Assembly (NCBI GenBank): GCA_900708905.1
Contig: CAADRB010000011.1
Coordinates: forward strand, 364,062 to 428,061
Direction: 5' to 3'
DNA length: 64,000 bases
Source: Hymenolepis diminuta
Taxonomy: Eukaryota > Platyhelminthes > Cestoda > Cyclophyllidea > Hymenolepididae
The notes under the pieces are model-generated. The model saw only the letters and a list, made by a program, of their open reading frames with translations. It was not told the origin of the DNA and made no database searches. Below, piece after piece: positions 49,301-59,540 of this stretch. Position numbers and translations under genes: made by a program. Every line of letters starts with the position of its first letter. Position 1 is the stretch's first letter.

Positions 49301-52027
49301 AACGTGGCAGACGGTAACTGGCAGGCGTGTGTTATGTTTTGAGTGGAAAAACAGACAGTTTTATATGAGTCACTTGGGTAAGGACGAACGAGAACATGAG
49401 CGCAGATGTACTTTTAAGTGAGATAAGGAGGTTATAAAAAGAGGAGAAATCAAGACACGCGTTTTGAAATGACAGATAGGAGTTTTGTATCATAAGGACG
49501 TAAAAGACGTCACTGAGGCTGCGTATACGAAAAAGCGAAGTATTGCCATAGAGAATGCGAATAATGAGTAATTTCGGAAATATACAGAGTCATCCTTCAA
49601 TGTTGAGAATAAATACAAGGTATCAATGAATTATGCTTCAACTTATCTTTGTATGAATTTTTCACTTCTATCCACTCCAAAGTCCAAATTTATCTTTTGT
49701 TCCCGGAATTACCAAGTGAATTTTTGTCCACTGTGACCAGTACTTATTGAGTTGTTGATTAAATCGGGCGGTCGCCTAAGCACTTTAATTCATTTTTCGA
49801 AGCCTGCTTTAAACCTTTTTAACTTATTTTACTGCCAAAAGTAGGCTAATGTATTTTAAACATATCCTTTTTAAGAAGTTGATTAATATAAATTTCGAAC
49901 GTAAATTTATGAAAAGGTTATGATTCTTGTGAAAATTTAACTCAGAAAATTGAACTTTAATAAGTTTTCGCTATAGTAAGAAGAACCCGCATTTTTCCCT
50001 GCTCTAGTTATGATATTGGTGCCGTAGATCGCAAAAGTATTGTTATTGCATTCGATTAAAATTCTGAATTATAAAATGTCAAATTTTAGGGCGTTTAAAT
50101 GGTTATAGCTCAGTAAGTATAGCGGCACTCATATCGCTGGATTCGAGCTGAGGGAACTGCCTTGAATTGGATTCTTCGAAATTTCCGTAGGTAGAGAAGT
50201 TAAGAGCTCGTAATCAGGCTCATTCCGGGTGAGAGCGAAGCTTGGATTGGTTTAATAATCGCCTACTCTAATGAAAACAAGTCTAAAACTCAATGCGAGC
50301 CTTACAAAAGCAGCAAAATAACAGCATTTATTTTTCTGACTTGAGTCCTGAATCGAATATTCGAATCATATCCATATATTTATAACGTAAGATAAGTATA
50401 TAATATATACTGTCTTTGCAAGCAGCCAAACATGTTATTATTAGGGAAACAAGTTGAACCAATGGATGCATAATCGTGAACTTATTTTGTACTAGAAAGG
50501 AAGGTAAGTTAAATTGGAAGATTTGATTTAAAATAGTGAAGATTTTGTTGGAGTTAAATAACAACCGACGGTTTGCAGTTAACAAATTACGACAACCAAT
50601 TCGTAGCTGTTTGAGTAAGAGCTAACACAATTGTGAAGCAGAACACCAAGAGTTGAGTAGACCAAACATGTATTCAAGGAAACCACAATGAGTAACAGAG
50701 AGAGGGAGAGAAAGAGGGAGAGCAGCGTGCTGAGGAAGAGAGGAGAAGAACAGGACGTGTAGGAGTCCGCACTGACCAGTGTGTGTTGTCTGGAAAAGCA
50801 AGGGTAGCTTTATATGAGTCACTTGGGTAGGGCCACGCCAGAGCATGAGCGCAGTTGTGCCTTTTTATGTGAAGCGAGGCGGTTATAGAAAGGAGGGGAA
50901 ATCGATAGACGCGTTTAAACATGTCAGACAGGGGTTATGGGTCATAGGGGCATAAATGAGGTCGCTCCAACTTCGTGGGCGGAAAAACTGAGGTATTATC
51001 GTGGAGAATGCGAATAAAAGGTAATTCTGGAAAATGCATAGAGAATTATCCTTCATACACTTGCGAGATTGGATCTTTTAGATATGACAGTGGAGGGTTT
51101 AACTGGCGGCATTTATTTCTCCAATTTTAGAGTCAAAAGCGAGCAAGATTGAACAAGAGGAATGCCTTGGATGCAGGTAGAAGTGGTACAGACTCTGAAG
51201 GTGAAAATATGCTCGTACGCTCAAACGGTAGCCACATTCGTCACAATTTGGGCGCTCAAGCCTCCCGCTTTCGTATAATGTCGAAACGCCGTGGGAATTA
51301 CATTGTTATCACCTACTTGCTTATCAAAATCCTCTACCTAGTCAATGCCGTTGGACAGATGTTCCTAATGCAACATTTCCTCGGTTTCAATACCACAACA
51401 AGTCCAGTTTTCGGTCTCAGTGTTCTTCGCAATATGATTAATGGTCATGATTGGCAAATGACTCAAATATTCCCTCGTGTTGGTTTTTGTCATGCTGAGT
51501 TAAAGATTCTCGGTGTAAGGGCTAATGGTGTTACTGCTCAATGTGCTCTCCCTGTTAATATGCTCAATGAAAAGTTGTATATTTTCCTTTGGTGGTGGAT
51601 CCTTGCTGCTGCAGTTATTACATCCGTCTATCTCTTTATCTGGATCTTCAGAATGTGTTTGAAAAGACGTGAGGTTGATTATATTGTCAAATACATTCAA
51701 TTCGCTGAAGATGCTCCACGCTATAACATTGAAGACGTGGATGAATTCGTTTGCCAATTCTTGCGTAGTGATGGGATGTTCCTTATTCGAATGGTGCGTC
51801 TAAATGCAGGTGATATGGTAACCGCGGGAGTTGTGAATATCCTCTGGACCCGTTATCTTTCTCGTGTAAACTCACCAGAGAGGGATACATTAACAAATAT
51901 TCGTGCAGATAATGGTTGGAAAACTAATTTGGAGAAAGGTGGTAACACCGCGGTGCGAAACAGAGTACCAGATGTTGATCCCATGGATGAACTCCCGTAC
52001 CCCCAAGTGCCTAGATCCATAGTATAA
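46301..52027 (+). CDS. innexin B (gap-junction / hemichannel protein)
   Basis: Exons: 46301-46613, 46983-47194, 51131-52027; intron phases 1 and 0 as in its neighbours; 473 residues. The start ATG at 46301 is chosen because MIESTFIDYLTKFKV aligns with the start of innexin C (MVQKLFMDYASKMQV). The open frame extends 19 codons further up, but that part contains acceptor-like sites. First-loop cysteines are C56 and C75; the signature is YYQWVPFVLGLQC. The second loop has FPRVGFCHAE and TAQCALPVNML, and segment 4 is IFLWWWILAAAVITSVYLFIW. The N-terminal half of exon 3 adds a serine-rich cytoplasmic loop (RNALDAGRSGTDSEGE). The C-terminus is PRSIV, whose last three residues (S-I-V) fit a class I PDZ-binding ending. 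Intron 2 (47195-51130) is swollen by a Gypsy-type insertion and contains the assembly gap. Confidence 0.95.
47347..47720 (-). pseudogene. Gypsy reverse transcriptase fragment
   Basis: Minus-strand frame running out of the gap. It shows the Ty3/Gypsy reverse-transcriptase core: DNYPLPNIQDF, IFSKIDLVRAYDQIPM, TPFGLFEFLRMPFGLRNAAQ, then the active-site strand FAYINDILVAS, then HGLIINLTKSE, where it is cut off at the LTR junction near 47346. The usual YIDD/YVDD box is Y-I-N-D here, so one catalytic aspartate is replaced and the piece is inactive. Orientation is opposite to the surrounding LTR pieces. Confidence 0.85.
47721..48118. other. assembly gap (N run)
   Basis: About 398 undetermined bases. 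The gap lies inside repeated DNA, and the sequence right after it (48119-48274) is identical by eye to 50692-50847, so assembly around it should be treated with caution. Confidence 0.99.
48119..48274 (+). repeat. LTR middle fragment next to the gap
   Basis: No base difference seen from 50692-50847 (from GTAACAGAGAGAGGGAG to CCAGAGCATGAG). It breaks off into unrelated AT-rich DNA at 48275. Confidence 0.85.
49068..49599 (+). mobile_element. diverged LTR, Gypsy-type
   Basis: Begins near TATGGGGTTAAGATACC and ends CATCCTTCA. It carries the family blocks CCAACTAACGGTTGG, GCTGTTTGAGTAAGAGCTGA, ATATGAGTCACTTGGGTAAG and GCGAATAATGAGTAATT. A (GA)n expansion sits at 49245-49270. More diverged than the LTR at 50546, and no matching target duplication was found. 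Confidence 0.75.
49718..49790 (-). repeat. dispersed repeat B, reverse copy
   Basis: The plus strand has TCCACTGTGACCAGTACTTA, parallel to TCCACGATATCCAGTGCTCA at 62451, followed by matching GGTCG and AATTCATTTT blocks. Confidence 0.45.
50097..50165 (+). repeat. tRNA-like sequence (SINE head or tRNA pseudogene)
   Basis: TAGCTCAGTAAGTATAGCGG resembles a tRNA A box/D arm, and GGATTCGAGCT some 25 bp later resembles a B box/T arm. I could not fold a full acceptor stem, so a working tRNA gene is unlikely. Confidence 0.45.
50546..51055 (+). mobile_element. complete LTR, right end of the innexin B insertion
   Basis: 510 bp, TGTTGGAGTTAAATAAC ... TTATCCTTCA. The left flank is ATTT and the right flank TACA; the right flank matches the TACA before 47290, so this is the 3' LTR of that insertion. 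An AATAAA lies about 45 bp before its end. Open frames across it on the minus strand are not genes. Confidence 0.85.
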
Positions 52028-52921
52028 TTTCCTTCTTGAATATTCCAGGCCAATTTTCGCACACCTGAATGCTCAAAATCTCCTTCCTCAATCCTCATTT
52101 CCCCCTACACCCATTTGATTCTAGTGTTTCTGATGACGTCCATATGGATTGTCGTGAGGGCTCGTTTTCTCCTTTTTCCTACACGAGTGAACCTAATTCC
52201 CAACCCCGAACTGCGCTCAACAACATATATTGTTTTGTTTCCTTTATGAACGGTTGTGATTACCTTGCCTTTTTCAACCAAGAGCTACTATTTTCGTAAT
52301 GAGAAAATTTTTGTATCAAACGTTTATCTCTATCTCTAGGAGCTCTTGTGAATCATTCCATTGAAAAATTTTGGCAAATTTTCTCTGTTGTTTTTGTACT
52401 ATGCGTCTAGACGCGAAAGATTCGAAGATTTTATTAAGATTGACGTATATTGAAAATTTTTTCGGGCGTGTGTGTAACTTCGTGATTTTAATATATTACG
52501 GGATTCCTATTATATTTGAAGAGTCTCAGTCTTATTTATGACAGTTGTCAAAGAGAAAGGTTGAAAATCAGCACTAGTTCACTAAGCGACTTTTCATAGA
52601 AGTGCGGAGTCTTTATATGAAATGGCTTATCGAGATTAGACTAATTCGTCTTGCCATATGTGGTCATCTCAAAATCCCAATTTGATCCTTTGATGACTAA
52701 TGTCTGATACAATTCGCCATTCCAAATGAGGCAAAATCAAAGTAGGTCATTTTAAAATGTCAGAAATCCTTAAGAAATAGGTAAAACGGTATCTAAAATA
52801 ACTTTAGCTAATAGATGTAAGTCCCTACGATTTTCTTTCATATATTAAGTTCCATTAAGTTTTCTTCCTTTTCTCTTAATGGTTTTAGGCGAGTTGATTG
52901 AGAGTCTAGAATGTTGATCAG
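52028..52921. other. innexin B 3' flank
   Basis: Includes the presumed 3' untranslated region. The 76-codon open frame at 52069-52299 has no motif and lies directly behind the stop, so it is read as untranslated sequence. No AATAAA was noted close by. Confidence 0.4.
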
Positions 52922-53045
52922 TGCATATTTATTACATATAAGAAAATAATATTTTTCCCAAAATAATCCTAATATGTAAGGTTCTTTATTTTTCACCTTT
53001 TAATTCCCTTTTATTCGGCCGAATTTATGTTACGGTTGTAGGTAT
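52922..53045 (+). repeat. short dispersed repeat, partner at 14588-14722
   Basis: Same ordered blocks as the copy upstream of BiP (AATATTTTTCCCAAAATAAT, GTAAGGTTCTTTATTT, CCCTTTTATTCG). Class unknown. Confidence 0.6.
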
Positions 53046-53060
53046 ATTTGCATACGTCAA

Positions 53061-53083
53061 TGACTCATTTCCGTAATGAGTCA
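53061..53083. repeat. short inverted repeat with two AP-1-like sites
   Basis: Two 9-bp arms (TGACTCATT and AATGAGTCA) around a 5-bp spacer. Each arm contains TGACTCA or its complement TGAGTCA, the AP-1 site. It may belong to the adjacent repeat. Confidence 0.5.
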
Positions 53084-53202
53084 CACAGCTTACAAGCGTA
53101 TGTAGCAGCAATGGCTCACTCTAATTGATTGTCCAAATACCCGCGTGCTGGATCCCAATGGACTGCATTGCGGTGCAGTACGCGCGTACCCACGCCAAAT
53201 GT

Positions 53203-53563
53203 TGTAGCGGATGCTACACCAACAATTCTTTTTGCTACTCCTAAGTAATCCTCCTAAGCAGTCCAAATAGCCTCTAGCACAGTCCCCAATTATCAATTTA
53301 CTCCCAAATTAGCTAGGCTATGCCCAAAATAAGAACAAGAAAGATGTTGAGCAGAGAGGGTTTACTGCTCACTTCTATGTGTGTGTGAGTCGTTGTCAAA
53401 AGCTTAGTCATTAAATAAAAAACCATGCCAGGCTGCAGGGACTTGATTGCACACACGTCCGCTCTTGTTCTCTACGTGACCGGTTACATGCCGCACTTCC
53501 CAGAAAGTTCTAGCACACGTGATTCAATCAACCTCGTTAGCGTTGTGGACCCCATAATGTACA
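53203..53563 (+). mobile_element. LTR-like element, family 2
   Basis: Starts TGTAGCGGATGCTACACC and ends near AATGTACA. Shares ordered blocks with 22903-23275 and, reversed, 29330-29604 (TTTTTGCTACTCCTAAGTAA, AGCAGTCCAAATAGCCTC, AAATTAGCTAGGCTATG, CCGCACTTCCCAGAAAGTTC). TG...CA ends and length fit an LTR. Flanks ATGT and ATGA agree in three of four bases only. Confidence 0.62.
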
Positions 53564-55490
53564 ATGAAAGCCGTCCCCGTTTTCACCTTAGATGATTTCG
53601 TCATGCTGGCGTCCAGTATCCGATCTAGGTTCATTATCTTATTGAATTTCATCAAGGTTTCACTATGGGGTCAAAGTCATATGGAGAGTGAAATGCGAAT
53701 AAACCCACTTTCTCATCTTTCTCGTAAATTGAATAGGTTAATAAATAAGGACTAGAAAGGCAACCCTCTTTGAATCACCATTCATTTAGTCTCTTTTCTT
53801 CTTATGAGAAAGTGAGTTCTCTCCACCTTATTTTGTTCTGATTCTATCGAAACGTTAAATTTTACGGACTAATTTAAAGCGTATTTAAATAACTTAAAAT
53901 ACGTCTGCAGTTTTTAGGCCACAACGAAAAGATTCAGTTGAAATACCAAAAATCAATATTTGCTTACGTCAGATGAATTAGTAAACGTAAAGAGGTGGCT
54001 GAGCTGATGAAATGATTCTGTCTTTCTCTAAGAAAATGTGTGCTAACTTGAGCATGGTTTAAAGGTGAAATTTTTGCTTTTTTATCTTTCTTTATCTCGG
54101 GGTAAAAGAAAGTACACCAAATCTTGTTTATATCTGCCAATTTTGCAATTATACCACCACGCCCTATCATAAGTATTTTAATACAAATCGTGAATAACGT
54201 TGTTTAAAATGCATTGTCTCATGACAATCAATCGTGTGATTGAGTGAAAGAGAGAAGATTCTTTCATAAAAATACGTGAAGGCATGATGAGGTGATTTCC
54301 ATGAAATCGCTCAAAACGTTGAGAACTGAAGAGTACTTGTTGTTTTACGGTATAGTTGCTCGTGCTTAGAGTTTTGTGTTTCAAAATTTTTCCCCTTCTT
54401 TAAGAAATGGCACCTCTAAAAAATTGTGTTTTTATGATACTAGAGTATTTGTTTAGTGGCGTAATAGGGTTTGGATTTAAATCACACTGAAGTCGCAACA
54501 TGATGGCATATAATCTTGTTTTATTCCATCTTTAGTAACTTTATTTTGATTAAAGTTATCATACAGTCAAGCACTTCTTTGAAAAATAATCACATCTAAT
54601 TGGTGCCTAAGATTGCATCCCAGATCTATGGGACAAATTGGCAGTACGGAAAAATGACTTTGCTGTCATTTTTCGGTATTTTGTTGACTAACAGTGAAAA
54701 CCACTCGCTTTACTGGCTCTTAAATTGATTCGATGTGATGTAATAACCAATTTTCATCAAGACAAGTTTTTTTTCTAGGTGATGGGTACGTAAATCAAGT
54801 AAACTGGTCATTAAGACTCGGCAAAGAAAATTGACTTAGCTTGAGGTGGGGAAAGGTCTCTGAAATCCTTTTCCTATGATAAATAGGGCTTAAGCCTTGA
54901 GTTCAAAGGAATTTCTTTCAGCTTATTAGCGGTATTCATGACGAGATATCGTAATGAGCGAATATGTTGACCAAAGCAAGCAGTTTTGCTCGTAAACAAG
55001 TTTCAAAATCAGTAATCATGAGTAGAATTTTAACAAATTTCACGAGAGGACTATTTAATCTTTCTCTGATTAATTTCACGAAAGTATATAATACAAATGT
55101 GTTCCAACAAGTAGTTTTCGTGATCTTTGCCTTAGAAACCTAACAACTCTAAAGGTAAATTGCGTGTTTGGTCACAACCGACAGTGAAAAATTAGTTTAT
55201 GTGGTTGATAGTATTGCGTATGCTACGGACAAGCACCGTCCAATGAATGCTTGCCAGTACCAGCCAATCAGTGGTGGTATTCTAAGATATGGACAATGAT
55301 TGGTCAGTCGGAAATAACTTTGCTTTAGCGTGGCCGAGTGTTTTTCAGTCTTCTGCGCGCTTTGGTGGTGGTTTTCTGAGCTCAGTTCACTGAAAGACAC
55401 CGGACTTTCACGTTTTTTAATAAATTAGTCATACCTTAAGCTCACTATTGCCGTCTTGATACGTCTTTTTGTCTCCCATAAGGCAAAATC
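53564..55490. other. intergenic region before innexin C
   Basis: No gene recognised; open frames up to 68 codons without motif. A repeat B fragment lies at 54799-54846 (AAACTGGTCATTAAGACTCG). The last few hundred bases should include the innexin C promoter, but no core element is certain. Confidence 0.4.
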
Positions 55491-58437
55491 ATGGTTCAGA
55501 AGTTGTTCATGGACTATGCGTCGAAGATGCAAGTGGCTACCTATGTTGGCGTGGAGGATTTCGCAGATAAATTCAACTTTATTTTCACCGTTATTGTCAT
55601 CCTTGTTGCTACAAGCGTGGTCACAGTAAAGCAGTACATTCTGAAGCCAATCTCCTGCTATATATCCACTGAAGTTGGTGGGAAAAATCTCCTAAATTAT
55701 GTCGAGAATTATTGTTGGGTTCAAGGCACCATTCCAATCGCAAACTCTAGTGATGTTCCAGAAAATGAAGAAGACTGGAATCGACTTGAAAGTCAAAAAA
55801 TATGTAAGTTTCTTATTTATTTGCTATTCCTTCTTCGTTGTGGTAAAACTGACTGCTTTGTTAAGTTTAAATCGATGTATCTAAGACTGATTATAGTTTA
55901 TTGTTGTTGTTATTGTTAATATTCACCTTCAGAGTATTTAATAATCTCTAATGAAGTTTGTGATAATCAATTAAGGGGGCACTTGATAACCTAATAATTT
56001 GAGAGATTTTAGAATCAATATATATGACGTTCTTTATATGATCTTTTTCCATGAAAATCGCTCTCATGCAACACTTCAGACAAATTTTACCACTTTTCGA
56101 GTGGAGAGCAAAGCATTTGAGACCCCATATATCTGCAGAGCATTTTTAATGTTACCTAATTATGTGAAATTTTTGCATTGTGACCTAAAAACCACAGTAA
56201 GTGTAAGGCCGTTTTAATCTGTGTTTCATTTTAACTCATCTAGAATTCGATATCTGACACGAATAGAGGACATTCGATTTTGAGTTTAGAGATCTTAAAA
56301 TTGATTACATTAAATCTTCCACTTTAAGACAAGGGGTCTAGTAGATAAAGTTAAAATTTCATTTTGTCTTGAGTATGATTATTATGACGTGTGCTAATTA
56401 ACCTAATTTAAAACGCGTGTACGTTTGTCGCTTGTTCTAGTAGCGCTCTGTCAATGATTTGTGTAAATGTTGGGTCCTGTCAAATTCTGGAAAACTTTTT
56501 TCAAAGAATAAGTTTTAATTCAGGAAATAGTTTCAAAACAATACTTTAAAACCTACTGTTTATGACGTTAACTTAAAGAAATTTTAATTAGGGCATAGTT
56601 GATACTGACCCGAAATCAACTGGTTAACTCGATTATTGATTATCAATTACGCCTCAGCTGTCCCGCAGAATATGGACCAAGTTGGCAGTAAACCTAACGG
56701 CAGCATTAAAATTTACTTAATCTGCGCAATTCACGTGTTTCCGCGTGCCCTTTCAAGGGCAACAATATGCGCATAACCTCGAAGTTCGCAAATCTCGTAT
56801 TTAAACAAATCGGTAATCTCTCTATCGCGATGCCTTTATAGCGCACGCTTCAATAATCTTGATAAACCGTAGAGGTAGCAGAGCCCAAATAGGCATATAA
56901 TTATTGCCAGTTCACGGTTTGGGTCTCAATTTACCGTTGGCAAACAGAATCTATATTCGGTATTTAGTATATATTCATTGTGAATAACTTCACTTAGAAG
57001 CATACAGAAATAGATATAAGTAAATGATCGATTCTGTAATTTTCTATTTTCAGTATACTATCAATGGGTACCGTTTGTGCTTGGCTTGCAGTGCATCATG
57101 TTCCTTATTCCTCGGATTATATGGCAAATAATCTGCTACAACCAAACTGGAACTGATTTGTACCATCTTATCTCCTTGGCCAATCAGGCCAGCCATGCAA
57201 AGCCAGATAAGAAAGGTGATTTGGTGAAAAATTTGGCGAAGTCTATTGAACAATTACTCTATCACGTAAGCATACTTATATTGATGTCTAATTTGAATAA
57301 TATAATGTTTAGATTTAACCCATCCTAGCGAAACAATATCAAGGTATGGCTTGGGAGTTATTTATAGGATCATTTTCATGATTCCGATCAGCAATTTCTC
57401 TGATCCCGGGTTTGATTTCGATGACTCGATTTCCTAGTTAAATTTGCTGTGAAACAGAAGTGATTTTCAAATAATTAAAGACTACTAACTTTTGAGTCCT
57501 AAGTAACATCCTTCTGTTGAATAGTCATTAATATGAGTATTCGCTGGTTATCTTGTAGATAGTTGATTCTAATCTGAACTTTTCCTAATTCTTGGTGCAA
57601 TTTCAATTGAATCAAGCTTTTGGTGATATGGAAAATAGAAAAAAACGTTTAGATAATGAACCGATTTAAATCACCTAGAACTGTAAGACACAACCTTCAA
57701 GTTCTGAAGAAAAAGTCTCTCTCATCCATCAAGTCTTGAAGTATCGCAGTACCTTAGCTGCTCCAACATACTTATTGATAAAGGTTCTCTCTCTAATCAA
57801 TTCTGTCGCTCAACTCTTCTTAATGCATGTCTTCCTGGGTTTCAAAATTAATTCCACTCCCTACGGCCTGGCTGTGGTGTATGACCTTATCCGCGGACGA
57901 GATTGGCAAGCGACCTTGGTCTTCCCTCGTGTAGCTTTCTGCTACACCAAGTTGAAAAGTCTTGGCGCTAGAGACAATGCTATTACAGCTCAATGTGCCC
58001 TGCCGGTTAATATGCTTAACGAGAGAATCTACGTGTTTCTCTGGTGGTGGATACTGGCTGGCGCTTTGATGACCCTATGCAGCTTCTTCTTCTGGTTTAT
58101 CCACACATTTTGGCGTGCATCTCCATCGAGGTACATAGAAAGACGTCTGGTGCTTGCTCTGGGCATGCATGACAGTATCGACTTGGATGAAGTTCGACAT
58201 TTTGCGAGTAAATTCATTCGACATGACGGTGAGTTCCTCTTGAGAATGGTTGGGATCAATGCTGGGGAGATGATGGTCGGGGAGACAGTGGTTCAACTGT
58301 GGAAGTGGTATTTGGAAAGACATGGATTGAAGCAGTGTGAAGTGGGAGCTTTCCCGCCTCTGCCGTATCCCGCCTTATCCTCAGAATGTGCCTCCGTATT
58401 TGACGCTCCAATTGAAAAGATTGTTAACTTTGTTTGA
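55491..58437 (+). CDS. innexin C (gap-junction / hemichannel protein)
   Basis: Exons: 55491-55803, 57054-57265, 57679-58437; phases 1 and 0; 427 residues, shortest of the three. It is closest to innexin B at the N-terminus (both have VEDFADKFNFIFTV). Membrane segment 1 is IFTVIVILVATSVVTV; first-loop cysteines are C56 and C75 (VENYCWVQGTIP). Exon 2 starts with YYQWVPFVLGLQC. Exon 3 is entered at 57679 because a stop lies just upstream and CCTAG gives a phase-0 acceptor, although its pyrimidine tract is weak. Then follow segment 3 (YLLIKVLSLINSVAQ), second-loop cysteines (FPRVAFCYTK and TAQCALPVNML), segment 4 (VFLWWWILAGALMTLCSFFFW) and a short tail ending VNFV. The first two exons are also in phase with the orphan innexin exon at 62695. 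Confidence 0.95.
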
Positions 58438-59347
58438 TATGCCAAATTTGAATAACGTGTGTTTATTATTCGACCTCTTTTCTGTATGTAATGGAAGCCA
58501 AAGAAAATGGTTTATTTGTTTAATGAAAAAAAAGAATTCGGGAAGTTAACTCGATGGTATTATTAAAAATTTTCCGATTTATACGCTTAATAATGTTAAC
58601 CTTATTCTGACCAGTCTTTTGAGATTCTTGTTCTTAACTGTCTTTACCTTAGTTCTAGAACCAGTTGATGTTTTGCTGACACATCTGGGACACCGTAGTT
58701 CTGGCTTTTAATAGTTCTTGTTATTTGTTTTTTTGGTTTAGTATATTTGGTTTTATAAATTTTAATAAGAAACGAGAAACGAGAAGCTGGAAGCACAATG
58801 ATGTGAAAGGGCTTGGTTTTGTCGTGAAACTTCCACCTTGGAAACAAGTTCAAATGGTTAATCTTTAAACAATTGAACTAGAAAGAATCATCTCGTTTTT
58901 TATTTTCTTTTAATATCTCCTTTCGGAGTTTTTGCATATGGATGATTTATATATTCAAATGGGTAAAGTGTCCGACATACTTAACATACAAATTCGTCTC
59001 ATTCCAAATTTCTTTTAACCACCCAAGTGCAATTTGGTTGTTCTAACCTAGCATATCACATGCAAATAATCACTGATCAGATAATCATGTGCTGAATAGC
59101 TTGAGTCATTACTTAGAATGTAAGAATGAGTATGAAATTGTCATGAGAACCCAAAATTTTGTAGTTATTTAGGTTAAGAACTGATGTCTTTTAAGATTTT
59201 TCTAGCCAAAACATGTAGAACTGGAGCTGATAATCAGCTTTTAAGAAGGGTTGTACAATATACCGTTTATTTGAAAGCGAAGAGACTTAATGTGGGAGTT
59301 TGAAAGCCTGTTAAGATAGTGCTCTTATAATTCCCAAACCTCTTTAG

Positions 59348-59540
59348 TTCATCTTTGATAAAGAGGTAGCATCATGGAACCACTCTTGGGAAAAACTCGA
59401 TTTCTACCATTACCTTCATTAGCCAGATTTAACCAGTGTGGTTGATCATTCTATTTACTAGTTTAACAGCAATGGGTATCGAACTCGTGATCTCTAATTT
59501 CGCCACATTTACCTCTATGCTACGGGATAACGAGGGAATT
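59348..59540 (-). repeat. tRNA-derived SINE, copy 4 (reverse)
   Basis: The reverse complement carries an A-box-like GTAGCATAGAGGTAAATGTG, a good B box (GAGTTCGATACCC), the body CACACTGGTTAAATCTGGCT and the tail GATGCTACCTCTTTATCAAAG. The same order holds in the other copies. Confidence 0.75.

Larger units (their letters stand above)
47290..51055 (+). mobile_element. rearranged Gypsy-type LTR insertion in innexin B intron 2
   Basis: The left edge (TGTTAGAGTTAGATAAC at 47290) is the start of an LTR preceded by TACA (47286-47289). The right edge is the end of a complete LTR (50546-51055) followed by TACA (51056-51059). Matching 4-bp duplications at the outer ends mark one insertion. Inside, the left LTR is broken after about 56 bp by an antisense reverse-transcriptase piece, then the gap, then a middle LTR piece (48119-48274), unrelated AT-rich DNA, another diverged LTR (about 49068-49599) and more AT-rich DNA. 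The true structure around the gap may be misassembled. Confidence 0.7.

Noticed and set aside
50097..50165. Functional tRNA gene
   Set aside because: Only A- and B-box-like words are present; I could not pair a full acceptor stem or anticodon arm.
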